Below are positions 1 through 8,895 of a stretch of 64,000 bases of DNA, in pieces. The stretch comes from JAHCHG01 sp041394845 (GTDB lineage: Bacteria > Acidobacteriota > Blastocatellia > Pyrinomonadales > Pyrinomonadaceae): contig JAWKHL010000008.1 in NCBI GenBank assembly GCA_041394845.1, forward strand, positions 62,001 to 126,000. The letters run 5' to 3'. A program made the translations under genes and the position numbers. Under the pieces are notes generated by a model that made no database searches, was not told the origin of the DNA, and saw only the letters and a program-made list of their open reading frames with translations. Each line of letters opens with the position of its first letter. Position 1 is the stretch's first letter.

Positions 1-186
1 AAGTTATCTCACCTGGAAAAGGCTTTGTCAATGACGCGGAAAAAGTTGGACGACGGAACAAAAGGCGGAGGAAGAATGCCGGGGCGATCCCCGATGTCGA
101 AAGAAATTTCTCAACCTCTGAAAATGCGGGCGTCCGACGGGTCGGAAAGCCGTCAAAGTCGCCGGGAGGAAAAAAAACGTTTATAG
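1..186 (+). CDS. Possible 3' end of a gene cut by the left edge
   Basis: Frame 1 stays open from the first base for 61 codons and ends at a TAG at 184-186. The peptide is charged and Lys/Arg/Ser-rich, with a short helix-prone stretch at its start (LEKALSMTRKKLDD). No domain is recognisable. An open frame of this length can occur by chance at this GC content, so this is only a possibility. The 35 bases between it and the next start show no terminator. Confidence 0.25.
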   Translation, partial: KLSHLEKALSMTRKKLDDGTKGGGRMPGRSPMSKEISQPLKMRASDGSESRQSRREEKKRL

Positions 187-221
187 TAGGGTTAACGCAA
201 AATTAAGACGGAAATTATTTT

Positions 222-1337
222 ATGAGATATTGGATTTTTGTCCTGTTGCTTTTGGGAGCGGTCGGCGGATGCGTTGATTCGACCAAGCCGAATCCTCCGG
301 CGGACGGCGATCGGACGGCTTCGAACGCTATGAACGAGATACCCGCATTCGATCAGAAAAAAGCGGAATACCTGTATAAATTTGCCTTCGAATGCATCGA
401 TAAGGAATTCCCGAACAAACTCGGTCAGGTTCTCGGCGACGCCTCTTATCTGAAAACCCCGAGGGAACTTCATCCGGCCTTTTACGGCTGTTTCGACTGG
501 CATTCGTCGGTTCACGGACACTGGACGCTGGTCAATATCGTCAATCGTTTCCCCGATTTTGAAAAGCGGGGCGAGATTCTGGAAAAACTGAAAAAGAACA
601 TCACCCGCGAAAACATCGAGCGCGAGGTCCAATATTTCGATGACCGGTACAACAAAACCTACGAACGGACCTACGGTTGGGCCTGGGTTTTGAAGCTGTC
701 GGAGGCTTTGCAGGAATCAAGCGACCCGGAATTGAAAACTCTGGCCGAGAATCTGGCTCCGTTGACCCGTTTGATGGAGGAAAAGTTCATCGAGTTTCTG
801 CCGAAACTGACCTATCCGATCCGCGTCGGCGAACACACCAACACGGCTTTCGGTCTGTCCTTTGCGTTCGATTACGCCAAAAAACACTCGAAACCGCTCG
901 AAGAAGCGATCGAGCGGCGCTCGCGCGAATATTATCAAAGCGATAAGAATTGCCCCCTGACCTGGGAACCGAGCGGGTTCGATTTTCTCTCGCCGTGTTT
1001 GCAGGAAGCCTCTTTGATGCTCAAGGTTCTTCCCAAAGAAGAATACACCGTTTGGCTCGACGGGTTCCTGCCCGGTTTTCGCCAGACGCCCGGAGATTAT
1101 CTGAAGCCGGCCGAGGTCAGCGACCGTTCGGACGGCAAACTGGCGCATCTGGACGGGCTCAATTTCAGCCGCGCCTGGTGTCTGTACGAGATCGGCAAAG
1201 CGCTCGAAAACGCCCCGATCGTCGCTTCGGCCAATCAGCATTTTCACTACAGCTTCGATAAGATCGCCTCCGGCGAATACGCCGGCGAACACTGGCTGGC
1301 ATCGTTTGCGGCCTACGCTTTGATCAAGGGAAGTTAA
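222..1337 (+). CDS. DUF2891-family lipoprotein
   Basis: 371 residues. The N-terminus is a lipoprotein signal peptide with a hydrophobic core and a lipobox ending at Cys17 (AVGGC), so the product is probably anchored at the periplasmic side of a membrane. The rest matches DUF2891: the motif HPAFYGCFDWHSSVHGHW (about residues 87-104) is characteristic, with further conserved stretches such as GEHTNTAFGLSFA and the late HLDGLNFSRAW. The family looks like a helical toroid glycan-related fold, but I know of no proven activity. It is followed after 86 bp by the M16 peptidase in the same direction, with the gap filled by a heptamer hairpin repeat. Confidence 0.85.
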   Translation: MRYWIFVLLLLGAVGGCVDSTKPNPPADGDRTASNAMNEIPAFDQKKAEYLYKFAFECIDKEFPNKLGQVLGDASYLKTPRELHPAFYGCFDWHSSVHGHWTLVNIVNRFPDFEKRGEILEKLKKNITRENIEREVQYFDDRYNKTYERTYGWAWVLKLSEALQESSDPELKTLAENLAPLTRLMEEKFIEFLPKLTYPIRVGEHTNTAFGLSFAFDYAKKHSKPLEEAIERRSREYYQSDKNCPLTWEPSGFDFLSPCLQEASLMLKVLPKEEYTVWLDGFLPGFRQTPGDYLKPAEVSDRSDGKLAHLDGLNFSRAWCLYEIGKALENAPIVASANQHFHYSFDKIASGEYAGEHWLASFAAYALIKGS

Positions 1338-1340
1338 GGA

Positions 1341-1420
1341 ATTTTAGATTTTAGATTTTGGATTTTGGATTGAACTTTTCAAATCTAAAATCCAAAATCT
1401 AAAATCTAAAATCTAAAATC
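1341..1420. repeat. Heptamer hairpin repeat (GATTTTG/GATTTTA type)
   Basis: The left arm is iterated 7-bp units GATTTTA/GATTTTG, the right arm their reverse complement (TAAAATC, CAAAATC), with a loop of about 10 bases near 1371-1380. It fills almost the whole gap and ends three bases before the ATG of the M16 peptidase, leaving that gene without a visible Shine-Dalgarno site. The same family recurs at 2060, 40614, 42321, 47480, 54077 and 63585. Confidence 0.85.
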
Positions 1421-1423
1421 GTT

Positions 1424-2692
1424 ATGGTTGAAAACATCAAGACCTCCCGTTTAAGTAGCGGCCTGACGGTCATTACCGAAAGAATGCCCGATGTCCGCAG
1501 CGCGACGCTCGGGTTCTGGTTCAAGAAAGGCGCGCGCGATGAACCGGCGGATCTGAACGGGATCTGTCATTTCATCGAACACGCGGTTTTCAAAGGCACG
1601 GAAAAGCGTTCGGCGCTCGAAATCGCCATCGAAACCGACCGGCTCGGCGGAAATCTCGACGCTTTCACCTCGCACGAAGAAACGGCTTTCGTCATCAAGG
1701 CGGTCGATAAAAACATCGGGCAGGCCTTCGATCTGATCGCCGATATGCTGGTCAATCCGCGTTTTGACGAAAGGGAACTGCGGCGCGAACGCAACGTCAT
1801 CATCGAAGAGATAAAGATGGTCGAGGACACGCCGGAAGATCATCTGACCGAGCTTTTTATGAGCCGGTTTTTCACCAAACATCCGCTCGGCCGCCCGATC
1901 GAAGGAACGCGCCGGACGGTTCGAACCTTCAAATCCGAAATCGTCGCCCGGTTTCACGCCGATAATTACACGCCCGAAAATCTGGTCATCACCTGCGCCG
2001 GAAACGTCCGCCACGATGAAATAGTCGGTTTGGCCGAAAAGTTTTTCGCTGGAGGAAAACGAAATCCGAAATCCGAAATCCGAAATCCGAAATCGACCCC
2101 TTCGATCCTTTTGAAGAAAAAGGAAAACCTCGAACAGACGCATCTGATCATCGCCTTTCCCTGGATCAGCGCCGACGACGAGCGCCGCTACGCCGCCTCG
2201 CTTTTGACCGGCATCTTCGGCGACGGCAATTCTTCGCGGTTGTGGCAGAACATCCGGGAAAAACGCGGTCTGGCCTATTCGGTCGGAGCCGGAACGGATT
2301 CTTTTGCGGATTGCGGCGTTTTTTCGATCTACGCCGGAACCTCGCCGGAAAAACTTCCCGAGGTGATCGACCTTTCCGTCAAAGAGATCCGCCGCTTAAA
2401 GCGCGAGGGCGTGAGCCAGGATGAATTGAAACTGGCCAAACAGCAGACGACCGTTTCGATCCTCCTCGGTCTGGAATCGTCGGCCGCACGGGCCGAGGTT
2501 CTGGCGCACAACGAGATGACCCACGGCCGCCAGATTCCGGTCGAGGAAACCCTGCAAAGGATCGAATCGGTCCGGGCCGAGGAAATCCAGAGTTTGGCCG
2601 ACGAATTCTTTCAAACCGAAAAGATCGCCCTGGCCGCGCTCGGAAATCTCAACGGCTTGAGGGTTAAAAGAAACAGGCTGGACGTTTCTTAA
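1424..2692 (+). CDS. M16-family zinc metallopeptidase (processing-peptidase-like)
   Basis: 422 residues, one two-domain M16B half (mitochondrial-processing-peptidase/PqqL-like). The inverted zinc motif HFIEH gives His49, Glu52 and His53, and the second acidic ligand lies in NVIIEEIKMVED near residue 128. The C-terminal M16_C half carries the usual RGLAYSVGAG stretch. No signal peptide is visible, so a cytoplasmic location is likely. Residues about 213-224 (RNPKSEIRNPKS) are encoded by an in-frame block of the GAAATCC heptamer that is otherwise intergenic; it sits in the linker between the two domains. The start is the ATG at 1424 although no clear ribosome binding site precedes it. Confidence 0.92.
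   Translation: MVENIKTSRLSSGLTVITERMPDVRSATLGFWFKKGARDEPADLNGICHFIEHAVFKGTEKRSALEIAIETDRLGGNLDAFTSHEETAFVIKAVDKNIGQAFDLIADMLVNPRFDERELRRERNVIIEEIKMVEDTPEDHLTELFMSRFFTKHPLGRPIEGTRRTVRTFKSEIVARFHADNYTPENLVITCAGNVRHDEIVGLAEKFFAGGKRNPKSEIRNPKSTPSILLKKKENLEQTHLIIAFPWISADDERRYAASLLTGIFGDGNSSRLWQNIREKRGLAYSVGAGTDSFADCGVFSIYAGTSPEKLPEVIDLSVKEIRRLKREGVSQDELKLAKQQTTVSILLGLESSAARAEVLAHNEMTHGRQIPVEETLQRIESVRAEEIQSLADEFFQTEKIALAALGNLNGLRVKRNRLDVS
2060..2095. repeat. GAAATCC heptamer run inside the M16 gene
   Basis: Five consecutive copies of GAAATCC lie inside an open reading frame. Their length keeps the frame and yields the repeated peptide RNPKSEI. The unit is the one forming arms of the intergenic hairpins, here without an opposite arm. 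Confidence 0.85.
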
Positions 2693-2780
2693 ACCAAAGT
2701 GAGGATCGTTAACAGCAAAGACCGGTTTGGATTTGTTTTTCTAAACTCCTTTGGAATAAATCGGTCTTTTTGAAAAAAAA

Positions 2781-2810
2781 CTTTGTGTTCCCGGTGTCTT
2801 TGTGGTTTAT
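2781..2810. repeat. Single arm of the CCACAGAGG-type repeat
   Basis: CTTTGTGTTCCCGGTGTCTTTGTGG matches, with substitutions, the right arm of the CCACAGAGG palindromes at 22059, 30248 and 44960. No convincing left arm lies next to it, so this looks like a decayed or half copy between the M16 gene and the next membrane protein gene. Confidence 0.5.
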
Positions 2811-2853
2811 CTTACCCGGGGAAAAAATAATTCTGAAAATCGAGTTTTTTTAA

Positions 2854-3525
2854 GTGCAAAAACTGAATCTCAAAAAAATCTTTCTTTATCTGCTGATCGG
2901 CTCGGTGTCGGTCAGCGCTCTGCTGGGGATTCTGGTCATTCTGTTCGGCAATTTCGGCGAGCTCGAAATGAGGGTTTTGCTGACCACGCTGACCGTTACC
3001 TGCACCAGCATTCTGGGGCTGGCCTGCGGCGCTTATCTGGAAACGGGCCGGGGAAGATTTTTGCCGACGGCCGGGATCGCTCTGGCTCTCGTTTCGGCGA
3101 TCCTCTGGATGATCGCGATCTGGACCGATTTTCGGGGCGGGGAATATTTCATCAAAACCGTGCTTTCGACCACTTTGCTTTCGGCCTCCTGTTCGCACCT
3201 GAGTCTGATCTCGATCGCCCGGCTCGACCGCAAATTCATCTGGTCATGGTACGCGGCGCAAACGGCCGTCTGGGCGTTGACGGCGATTTTGCTCTGGATC
3301 ATCTGGATCAGAAGCGATGTCGAGAGCGAACTGATCGGCAAAATGATCGGCGTCCTGTCGATCGTCATCGCCGCCCTGACGCTGGTAACCCCGGTTTTTC
3401 ACAAACTGAGCCGCGATCGAACCGGAGAAAAGGAGATCGATGACGAGATCTCCTCTCTCCGCCGAAAGATCGCCGATTTGGAAAAAAGAAAGGCCGAGAT
3501 TCACAAACAGGGTTCGGTCGAATAA
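2854..3525 (+). CDS. Polytopic membrane protein with C-terminal coiled coil
   Basis: 223 residues from a GTG start. I count about six hydrophobic segments between residues 8 and 180, then a charged helical tail (about 185-220, EIDDEISSLRRKIADLEKR) with heptad spacing typical of a short coiled coil. No family recognised. Its 3' end overlaps by about 25 bp the 3' end of the convergent gene on the other strand. No function can be assigned. Confidence 0.7.
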   Translation: MQKLNLKKIFLYLLIGSVSVSALLGILVILFGNFGELEMRVLLTTLTVTCTSILGLACGAYLETGRGRFLPTAGIALALVSAILWMIAIWTDFRGGEYFIKTVLSTTLLSASCSHLSLISIARLDRKFIWSWYAAQTAVWALTAILLWIIWIRSDVESELIGKMIGVLSIVIAALTLVTPVFHKLSRDRTGEKEIDDEISSLRRKIADLEKRKAEIHKQGSVE

Positions 3526-4922
3526 TCCTGATGTCCGCGGTTTTGCTGGCAGACCCAGGCTCTTTTGGCGCTGACCACAATCCAGACGCCGCTCACCGAA
3601 TCCTTTTTGATCTCAAACCAGTAGCGTTCCCCGCGAACCGAATCGTCGGCGTAACCGTCGTCGGTTACGATGACGGTCAGATTTTCGGCGACGTCGGCGA
3701 ACTCAGATTTCATTTCGATCGTTCGGGTGCGGAATTGATCGAATTCGGGGATCAGTTGAACGACGACCTGCGTCGGAAATTTGACCCACGATTCTTTGGC
3801 GGCCGAGGCCTTTTGAATTTTTAGATTAAACGGGTTGATGTCCAAGAACTTGAAATAAAGATCCGCCGTTTCCGCCTGTTGATACCCGTTGTCGGCCAGT
3901 TCGCGGGCCTTGGCGTTGGCGTCGGCCGTTTTGGCATCCACCCGGAAATCGATGTTGTCGAATCCCAGCAGACCTTTGACGATCAGAAATTCATTGATCG
4001 GTTTGGCCGGATATTTGATCAATCCGTCCTCGGTCTGATAAACGTAGGTCCGCATGATGACGGCAAAGGGTTTGCCGTCGGCCATCCGCCATTCGATCTT
4101 CCGGTTTTTGGTGTCGTAATTGAGAGCCTGCGAAGCCAGATAAACCGAGTTTTCGAAATCCGGCCCCTTTTCCGCCCGAAATTCAAGCGTCGTCGCGCTG
4201 TCGAAATACTGGATCCGGTAATCTCCCGCGCCGGGGCAGATGGTTGAAACGTGCCCGCCATCATCGCCGCCCTCGGATTTGCAGTTTTTATTCAGATCCG
4301 AGTAAACGCTGGAAAAGGCCGGTTTTGGTTCGTCGTCGAAATTGCGTATCCCGATGACCTGAACGCTGAAGATCAAGGCTCCGGGCGAATAGGTTTTGGT
4401 TCTCGTCTCCGTTCCCCGGTAGTTGCCGGCCATCCCGTTGGGGTTGATCAGGCGAAACTGCAAACCCTTCGGCTGTTTGGCAAAATCGACGAATTCGCGG
4501 GATTCGATCTCGCTGATGACGATTTCCTTGACGGGGCCGTATTTTTTTTCGGCTTCGGACAGCTTCATTTCCGGCCGGACGCCTTCGGCCGTCTGGTAAA
4601 CGGGGCTCCAGACCTCGATAAATTCGATCTTGGCCCGGTCATCGACCGGGGCCTGCGGGTCTTCTTCGCCGGCGTAAAGCGTCATCACCGGATCATCGCC
4701 CGGGCCGACCGCGATCAGGGCTACGCCTTCGCCGTCGCTGGTTCGATTGAAAGGAACGCCTTTCATCGCCTGGCGGGCTTCTCGAACGGTCATTCCGAGT
4801 TTGACCGGGCCGGCCGAATCGGCGGTAATTAATTTCTCGTTTGATTTGGTTTGGCCCGCGACCGAGGCGACCAGGATCAAACAAACATTCATCATTATCA
4901 GGAAACCAATTGTTTTTTTCAT
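3501..4922 (-). CDS. Secreted protein with BamE-like motif and shared C-terminal domain
   Basis: I place the start at the ATG encoding MKKTIGFLIMM, because only this gives a normal signal peptide; upstream in-frame codons run through a CCACAGAGG-type repeat. Length is 473 residues. After the signal, the stretch PVKLGMTVREARQAMKG resembles the LGMT/SmpA-BamE-like motif of cell-envelope proteins. The last 115 residues are homologous to the C-terminus of the next gene upstream, sharing TDDGYADDSVRGE, the pattern VxSAxR.xVC and the ending RGHQDYSTEPC. Function unknown; probably periplasmic. The two genes form a leftward group with the DUF1036 gene. Confidence 0.75.
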   Translation of the reverse strand: MKKTIGFLIMMNVCLILVASVAGQTKSNEKLITADSAGPVKLGMTVREARQAMKGVPFNRTSDGEGVALIAVGPGDDPVMTLYAGEEDPQAPVDDRAKIEFIEVWSPVYQTAEGVRPEMKLSEAEKKYGPVKEIVISEIESREFVDFAKQPKGLQFRLINPNGMAGNYRGTETRTKTYSPGALIFSVQVIGIRNFDDEPKPAFSSVYSDLNKNCKSEGGDDGGHVSTICPGAGDYRIQYFDSATTLEFRAEKGPDFENSVYLASQALNYDTKNRKIEWRMADGKPFAVIMRTYVYQTEDGLIKYPAKPINEFLIVKGLLGFDNIDFRVDAKTADANAKARELADNGYQQAETADLYFKFLDINPFNLKIQKASAAKESWVKFPTQVVVQLIPEFDQFRTRTIEMKSEFADVAENLTVIVTDDGYADDSVRGERYWFEIKKDSVSGVWIVVSAKRAWVCQQNRGHQDYSTEPCL

Positions 4923-4977
4923 AGTAATTTTCTTCAGATTTGGAATTACCCTGCAAACAAAATTTGTTTTATGTTTT

Positions 4978-5050
4978 GCCACGGGGGACACGGAGTTCAC
5001 CGAGCGATTTCTCAACCGAAAAATCATCTCTTTTTCGTTTCCCCGCGGCT
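4978..5050. repeat. CCACAGAGG-type repeat, left arm
   Basis: GCCACGGGGGACACGGAG followed by TTCACCGAG matches the left arm of the palindromes at 22059 and 30248. The right arm is badly eroded. It lies just upstream of the start of the leftward secreted-protein gene ending at 3501. Confidence 0.65.
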
Positions 5051-5185
5051 CAAATAATTGTCAAAAATTTATTTTCCAAAGTAATAATTTTTCAAAGTAA
5101 AAATGTTTTCCGGAAGCATCATTAACATCGTTTCCGGCGGAAAATATTAACAGACGCCGTCCGGTCGGATTTTTGCACTAGTTTC

Positions 5186-6463
5186 TCAGGAGCAGGGTTC
5201 GGGCGAATAATCCTGATGACCGCGACCGGGCCAGCAAACCTGCGACCGGCCGGCCGAAATGACTTTGAAGAAGCCGTTCTCGTCGGATCTGATCACTAAT
5301 TTGAACTTTTCGCCCCGGACCGAATCGTCGGCGAAACCGTCGTCGGTGATCAAGACCGTGATCAGGCCCGTCGGTTCGCCGGGCTGTAAGACCATCTCGA
5401 TTTTTCTCGACAGAGCCTCATCGAAACGTCCCGCCAGATTCGCCGCCACCTGAGTCGGCATAGTACACCATTTTTCGCCCGCGGCGGCGGCTTTTTCCAA
5501 TTTCAGGTTAAAGTCTGAGAAGTCGAAATCCTGGTAAGAGACCGCCGGGGTTTCGGGCGGGTTGCTCAGATACGAAGGCAAAACGATGACCTCGACCTTG
5601 AATTTGGCCGGAAAAGAGTGATCGGCCGGCCGTTGCCAGACGCGGATCCGGTAATCGCCGGATTCCTTGAGGACGGAATCGAAGATCAAACCGCCGGGCT
5701 GACCGTCATTCGCGCCGGAAGGAGCGATGACGACACCGGCCGTGGCCAATCCATCGGTTTCGGGAATTAGCCGGACGATCATCCGCCGGTCCTTTTCGGC
5801 CCTGACGGTGAAAAAGACGTTTTCGTCATAACTTTTGAACTTTCCCTCGGCCGTGGCGGCGCTTTCTCCGGGAGCGAAACGAACCGGAATGGCCGCTCCG
5901 CCCGATTCTTTTTTGACCAGATCGGAAAGTTTGCTCCGCACCTGTTTGGCGGTCGAAAGGTTCCCGATCCGTTCGCTCAGGGATTCGAGATGGGTGAAGC
6001 CGTTTCCGTTCCAGTCGTAAACCCGCGTCCGGTAAAAATACTGCGCTCCGGTCGGGCCGACTCCGGTCATGCATCGGTCGAGGATCAGAAGCTCGTTTTC
6101 GGGATCGCGGTCGGCGTTGGCGAAAAACACCGCTATCGGTTCCATCGAAGACCAGGTCGATCCGGGTTCCGGCAGTTGGTATTTGCCAAAGGCCTCAAAT
6201 CCGCTGGGGATCAACACCAGACCCTGGTAACCGCCCCAGGCCATGTCTTTTCGATAAAGAACAACGATGTTGCCCGTCGTTGCCCCGCCGGCCGATTCGG
6301 CAAACCGGCCCTCCACCACCTGATGGGCCAACTGCGTGTCATTCGGAATAAAATCTTTTCCGATCTTTTGTAAATCGGTTTCGGCCAAATCCTGGGCCAG
6401 GACCAGACCCGAAAAGAACGAGCCCAACAGCGCGGCTAACAAAATTTTCACAAATGTTTTCAT
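5186..6463 (-). CDS. Secreted protein sharing a C-terminal domain with its neighbour
   Basis: The start is the ATG at 6463 (MKTFVKILLAALLG), preceded by AAGGGAG and giving a signal peptide cut near LVLAQ. Length 425 residues. The N-terminal 150 residues look like an all-beta domain with an aspartate-rich turn (FFANADRDPENELL). The middle has the beta pattern of a PPC-like bacterial pre-peptidase domain (KESGDYRIRVWQRP). The final 115 residues match the end of the downstream gene: LITDDGFADDSVRGE then RGHQDYSPEPC. Likely exported; function unknown. Confidence 0.75.
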   Translation of the reverse strand: MKTFVKILLAALLGSFFSGLVLAQDLAETDLQKIGKDFIPNDTQLAHQVVEGRFAESAGGATTGNIVVLYRKDMAWGGYQGLVLIPSGFEAFGKYQLPEPGSTWSSMEPIAVFFANADRDPENELLILDRCMTGVGPTGAQYFYRTRVYDWNGNGFTHLESLSERIGNLSTAKQVRSKLSDLVKKESGGAAIPVRFAPGESAATAEGKFKSYDENVFFTVRAEKDRRMIVRLIPETDGLATAGVVIAPSGANDGQPGGLIFDSVLKESGDYRIRVWQRPADHSFPAKFKVEVIVLPSYLSNPPETPAVSYQDFDFSDFNLKLEKAAAAGEKWCTMPTQVAANLAGRFDEALSRKIEMVLQPGEPTGLITVLITDDGFADDSVRGEKFKLVIRSDENGFFKVISAGRSQVCWPGRGHQDYSPEPCS

Positions 6464-6534
6464 TTTTTCTCCCTTAAATTTTGGTTGGTATTTTTTTGAC
6501 AATCGGGGAGAGTCGGCGGTAATCATTTTCCTTT

Positions 6535-7323
6535 TCAAAACGTCAGATAGTAATATTCCTGATTGGTCTTGGGATCGTCCAGACGACGGAATTTGACCCG
6601 GTCCTCTCCCGGATTATCGCAAGAGAGCGGTTGGTATTGTCCGGCCGAATCAATCTCGAATTGTTTTATGGTGAAAGCATCTCTTTCGTTGATGCAAAGA
6701 TTGTAATCGTTCTCGCCGCCCCTCCAAAACAACGGCTCGTTCCCGTAGGTTCTCGCATAATAAAATGTTCTCGGCAGACTTCCGTATTCGACGTTCCAGT
6801 TATCTTTGAGTCTTTGGCTGACGCCGATCTCGACGCATTGGCCTTTGGCGACGTTCCACCAGCCTTCCGTGACAAAGACCTGATTGGTTTCGAAGCCGAG
6901 CGTGAAATAAACCGTCTGGTCCCATTGCTGATTGCAGACTTTGAGCCTGTATTTCGTGATCGGCGCCTTTCTTTCATCCCGGCCGAACCCGAATCTTTTG
7001 CCCTCGCCCATGAGGATGACGGTGGTGTCGCCCGGCAGATGGCGGGTGTAAAGGTAATCATCGAGAAGAGCTTTGGGTTCAAATATCTTGACCATAAAGT
7101 TCGAACCGTCTCCCCCGCGGTTCCACAAAACTTTTTCGTCCCGGTTCATCTCAAAACATCTGTACGGGACAAGTCCGACTTTATCATCACCCTTGTACAT
7201 GCAGATCTTTCTTTTCGCGCCGGAAATGTTTTTGATCTCGACGGTCTGGGCCGAAACGAAACTTACGCAAACCAAACCGAAAAGCAGGATCGCGAACGGA
7301 TAAAATAAACGTGTTTTTTTCAT
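6535..7323 (-). CDS. Secreted DUF1036-domain protein
   Basis: 262 residues with an N-terminal signal peptide (MKKTRLFYPFAILLFGL, cut near VSAQ). Residues about 135-225 match DUF1036: LKVCNQQWDQTVYFTLGF, then VTEGWWNVAKGQCVEIG, then a paired-aromatic strand and a final cysteine (LCINERDAF). The family is probably disulphide-stabilised beta protein in the periplasm; its role is not established. It heads the leftward group of secreted proteins and is 71 bp upstream of the next start. Confidence 0.8.
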   Translation of the reverse strand: MKKTRLFYPFAILLFGLVCVSFVSAQTVEIKNISGAKRKICMYKGDDKVGLVPYRCFEMNRDEKVLWNRGGDGSNFMVKIFEPKALLDDYLYTRHLPGDTTVILMGEGKRFGFGRDERKAPITKYRLKVCNQQWDQTVYFTLGFETNQVFVTEGWWNVAKGQCVEIGVSQRLKDNWNVEYGSLPRTFYYARTYGNEPLFWRGGENDYNLCINERDAFTIKQFEIDSAGQYQPLSCDNPGEDRVKFRRLDDPKTNQEYYYLTF

Positions 7324-7650
7324 TTTCTTTTCCCTGAATTAAGAATTTTAGTGTCAATGAAAAACCAATTTTTCATTGTTTTTTGCGGATTGTTGTTGTT
7401 AGCTTAAAGCACTCGGGGAAGAGTTGTAAGTAGAACGAAACTTTCGGAAAGATTTGCGTAATAAAAGTTTTTCAGCGTATTTTTTGCATTTCCGCTGGCT
7501 AAATAAGAAAAACGCCCGTTTCGACCGATGGCCGGAAACCCCCGACCGATTTCAAATCATTTTTTTGAAAAGGATTTAACTCTAATTGATACGAGGGCTG
7601 GAGTCGTGGCCGGGAAACGAGACCCGGCGACGACTCCAAGCGTTTTTCGT
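7324..7650. other. Gap of 327 bp between two leftward genes
   Basis: AT-rich with no credible ORF. It holds the inverted repeat listed separately at 7599-7638 and presumably the promoter of the DUF1036 gene. Nothing else stands out. Confidence 0.6.
7599..7638. terminator. Inverted repeat downstream of the triple-repeat gene
   Basis: TGGAGTCGTGGCCGGG pairs with CCCGGCGACGACTCCA at 15 of 16 positions across an 8-base loop. It is 13 bp after the stop of the leftward gene at 7651. There is no T-run on the minus strand side, so it is a weak or Rho-assisted terminator, or an mRNA-stabilising hairpin. Confidence 0.55.
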
Positions 7651-8895
7651 TTATTTATACCAGTTAATGGTAACAATTCGTCCGTCGAACCGCTCGGCGC
7701 TGATCGCCTTGGCGGCCATGAAGGTGTGGATGCCGAACGCCTTGGCCGTCCAAAGTTCCAGATTGATATTGGACGAAAAATCACCGACCGGTATTTTCAA
7801 GGTCTGGGTTCCCGGATTATATCTTCCGTTTTCTTTCTGGATCAGTTTGGCCCGACCGTTGCGGTCGATCATCCTGAGAGCCGTCCACCAGTCAAGGTTG
7901 GTGTTGAACTTGATCGTCACATATCCTTTGGTACCGCTATCCGTGCTTCGGATGGTGACGGCCTTTCCTTCTATTTTAACGCTCTCGTTGATCGGGGCGG
8001 TCGGTCGGCCCCAGGTGATCGTCACCGTCCGTCCGTCGAATCTCTCCCGATTGAGTTTCTTGCCGGCCATATAGGTGTGAACCCCGAGGAATTTGGCGGT
8101 CCAGAATTCCAGCTTGATCTCCGAGGGAAACTGGCTGATCGGCATTTGCAGTGTCCGGTTGCCCGGCTTATATCTACCGTCGGTCTTTTCGATCAATTTT
8201 TCACTGCCGTTGCGTTCAAACATCTTGACGGCGGTCCACCAGTCAGCGTCGGTCTGAAACTTGATGGTCGCATAACCGGCCCGACCGTCATCGGTGCTGC
8301 GGATAGTGACGGGCTTTCCTTCTATTTTCAAGGTCTCGTTGATCGGGGCCGTCAGATCCGATGTCAGATCCGAATCATCCCCCTCCAGACCCTCTTTCCA
8401 GATAAACTTGATGATGCGGCCTTCAAAATCCTGTTTCCGGTAGATCTCCGACATGATGTATGTATGAATGCCGAAAAGTTTGGCTTTCCAAAACTCGAGT
8501 TTGAAGGTGGCGTTGAGGTTATTGGCATCGATCTCGATGACTTTCTGATTATTGAGCAGTCGCCCGTCCTGCTGTTCGATGTAGTTGGCGTTTCCGTTTT
8601 TGTCGATCACCCGCAGCATCTTCCACCAAGCGCCGTCAGCATCTATTTTAATTTGCAACTTGCCCGGTTTTCCGCCCGTCTGGATGGTTTGAATCTTTAT
8701 CCTGTCTCCGTCAACCTGAATGTCGCCGAAATTTCCGTTTGATCCGGGGGTCGGGATTTTGGGGGACTGAGCTTTTATTAACGAAATGTTGGCCCCCAGA
8801 AAAACGGCGGCTAAAAATACTATGATGGCAAAATGCGTCAGTGAAAAATTCCCGGTTTGCCCGCTTTTATGACTAAAAAATATTTGTCTCTTCAT
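7651..8895 (-). CDS. Exported protein of three tandem unknown domains
   Basis: 414 residues. A transmembrane or signal segment lies at about residues 20-43 (FAIIVFLAAVFLGANI). The remainder is three copies of a domain of about 105 residues (roughly 62-167, 188-292, 297-413). Each copy runs GxxTIKFxTDxDWWTA, then a basic helix-turn with RNG and GRYxPG, then LExWTAKxxGxHTxMA, and closes RFDGRxVTIxW. Copies 2 and 3 are closest; copy 1 is more divergent. No known family recognised. The conserved Trp pair and the histidine in GIHT/GVHT suggest a ligand-binding beta sandwich, but this is inference. Confidence 0.8.
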   Translation of the reverse strand: MKRQIFFSHKSGQTGNFSLTHFAIIVFLAAVFLGANISLIKAQSPKIPTPGSNGNFGDIQVDGDRIKIQTIQTGGKPGKLQIKIDADGAWWKMLRVIDKNGNANYIEQQDGRLLNNQKVIEIDANNLNATFKLEFWKAKLFGIHTYIMSEIYRKQDFEGRIIKFIWKEGLEGDDSDLTSDLTAPINETLKIEGKPVTIRSTDDGRAGYATIKFQTDADWWTAVKMFERNGSEKLIEKTDGRYKPGNRTLQMPISQFPSEIKLEFWTAKFLGVHTYMAGKKLNRERFDGRTVTITWGRPTAPINESVKIEGKAVTIRSTDSGTKGYVTIKFNTNLDWWTALRMIDRNGRAKLIQKENGRYNPGTQTLKIPVGDFSSNINLELWTAKAFGIHTFMAAKAISAERFDGRIVTINWYK

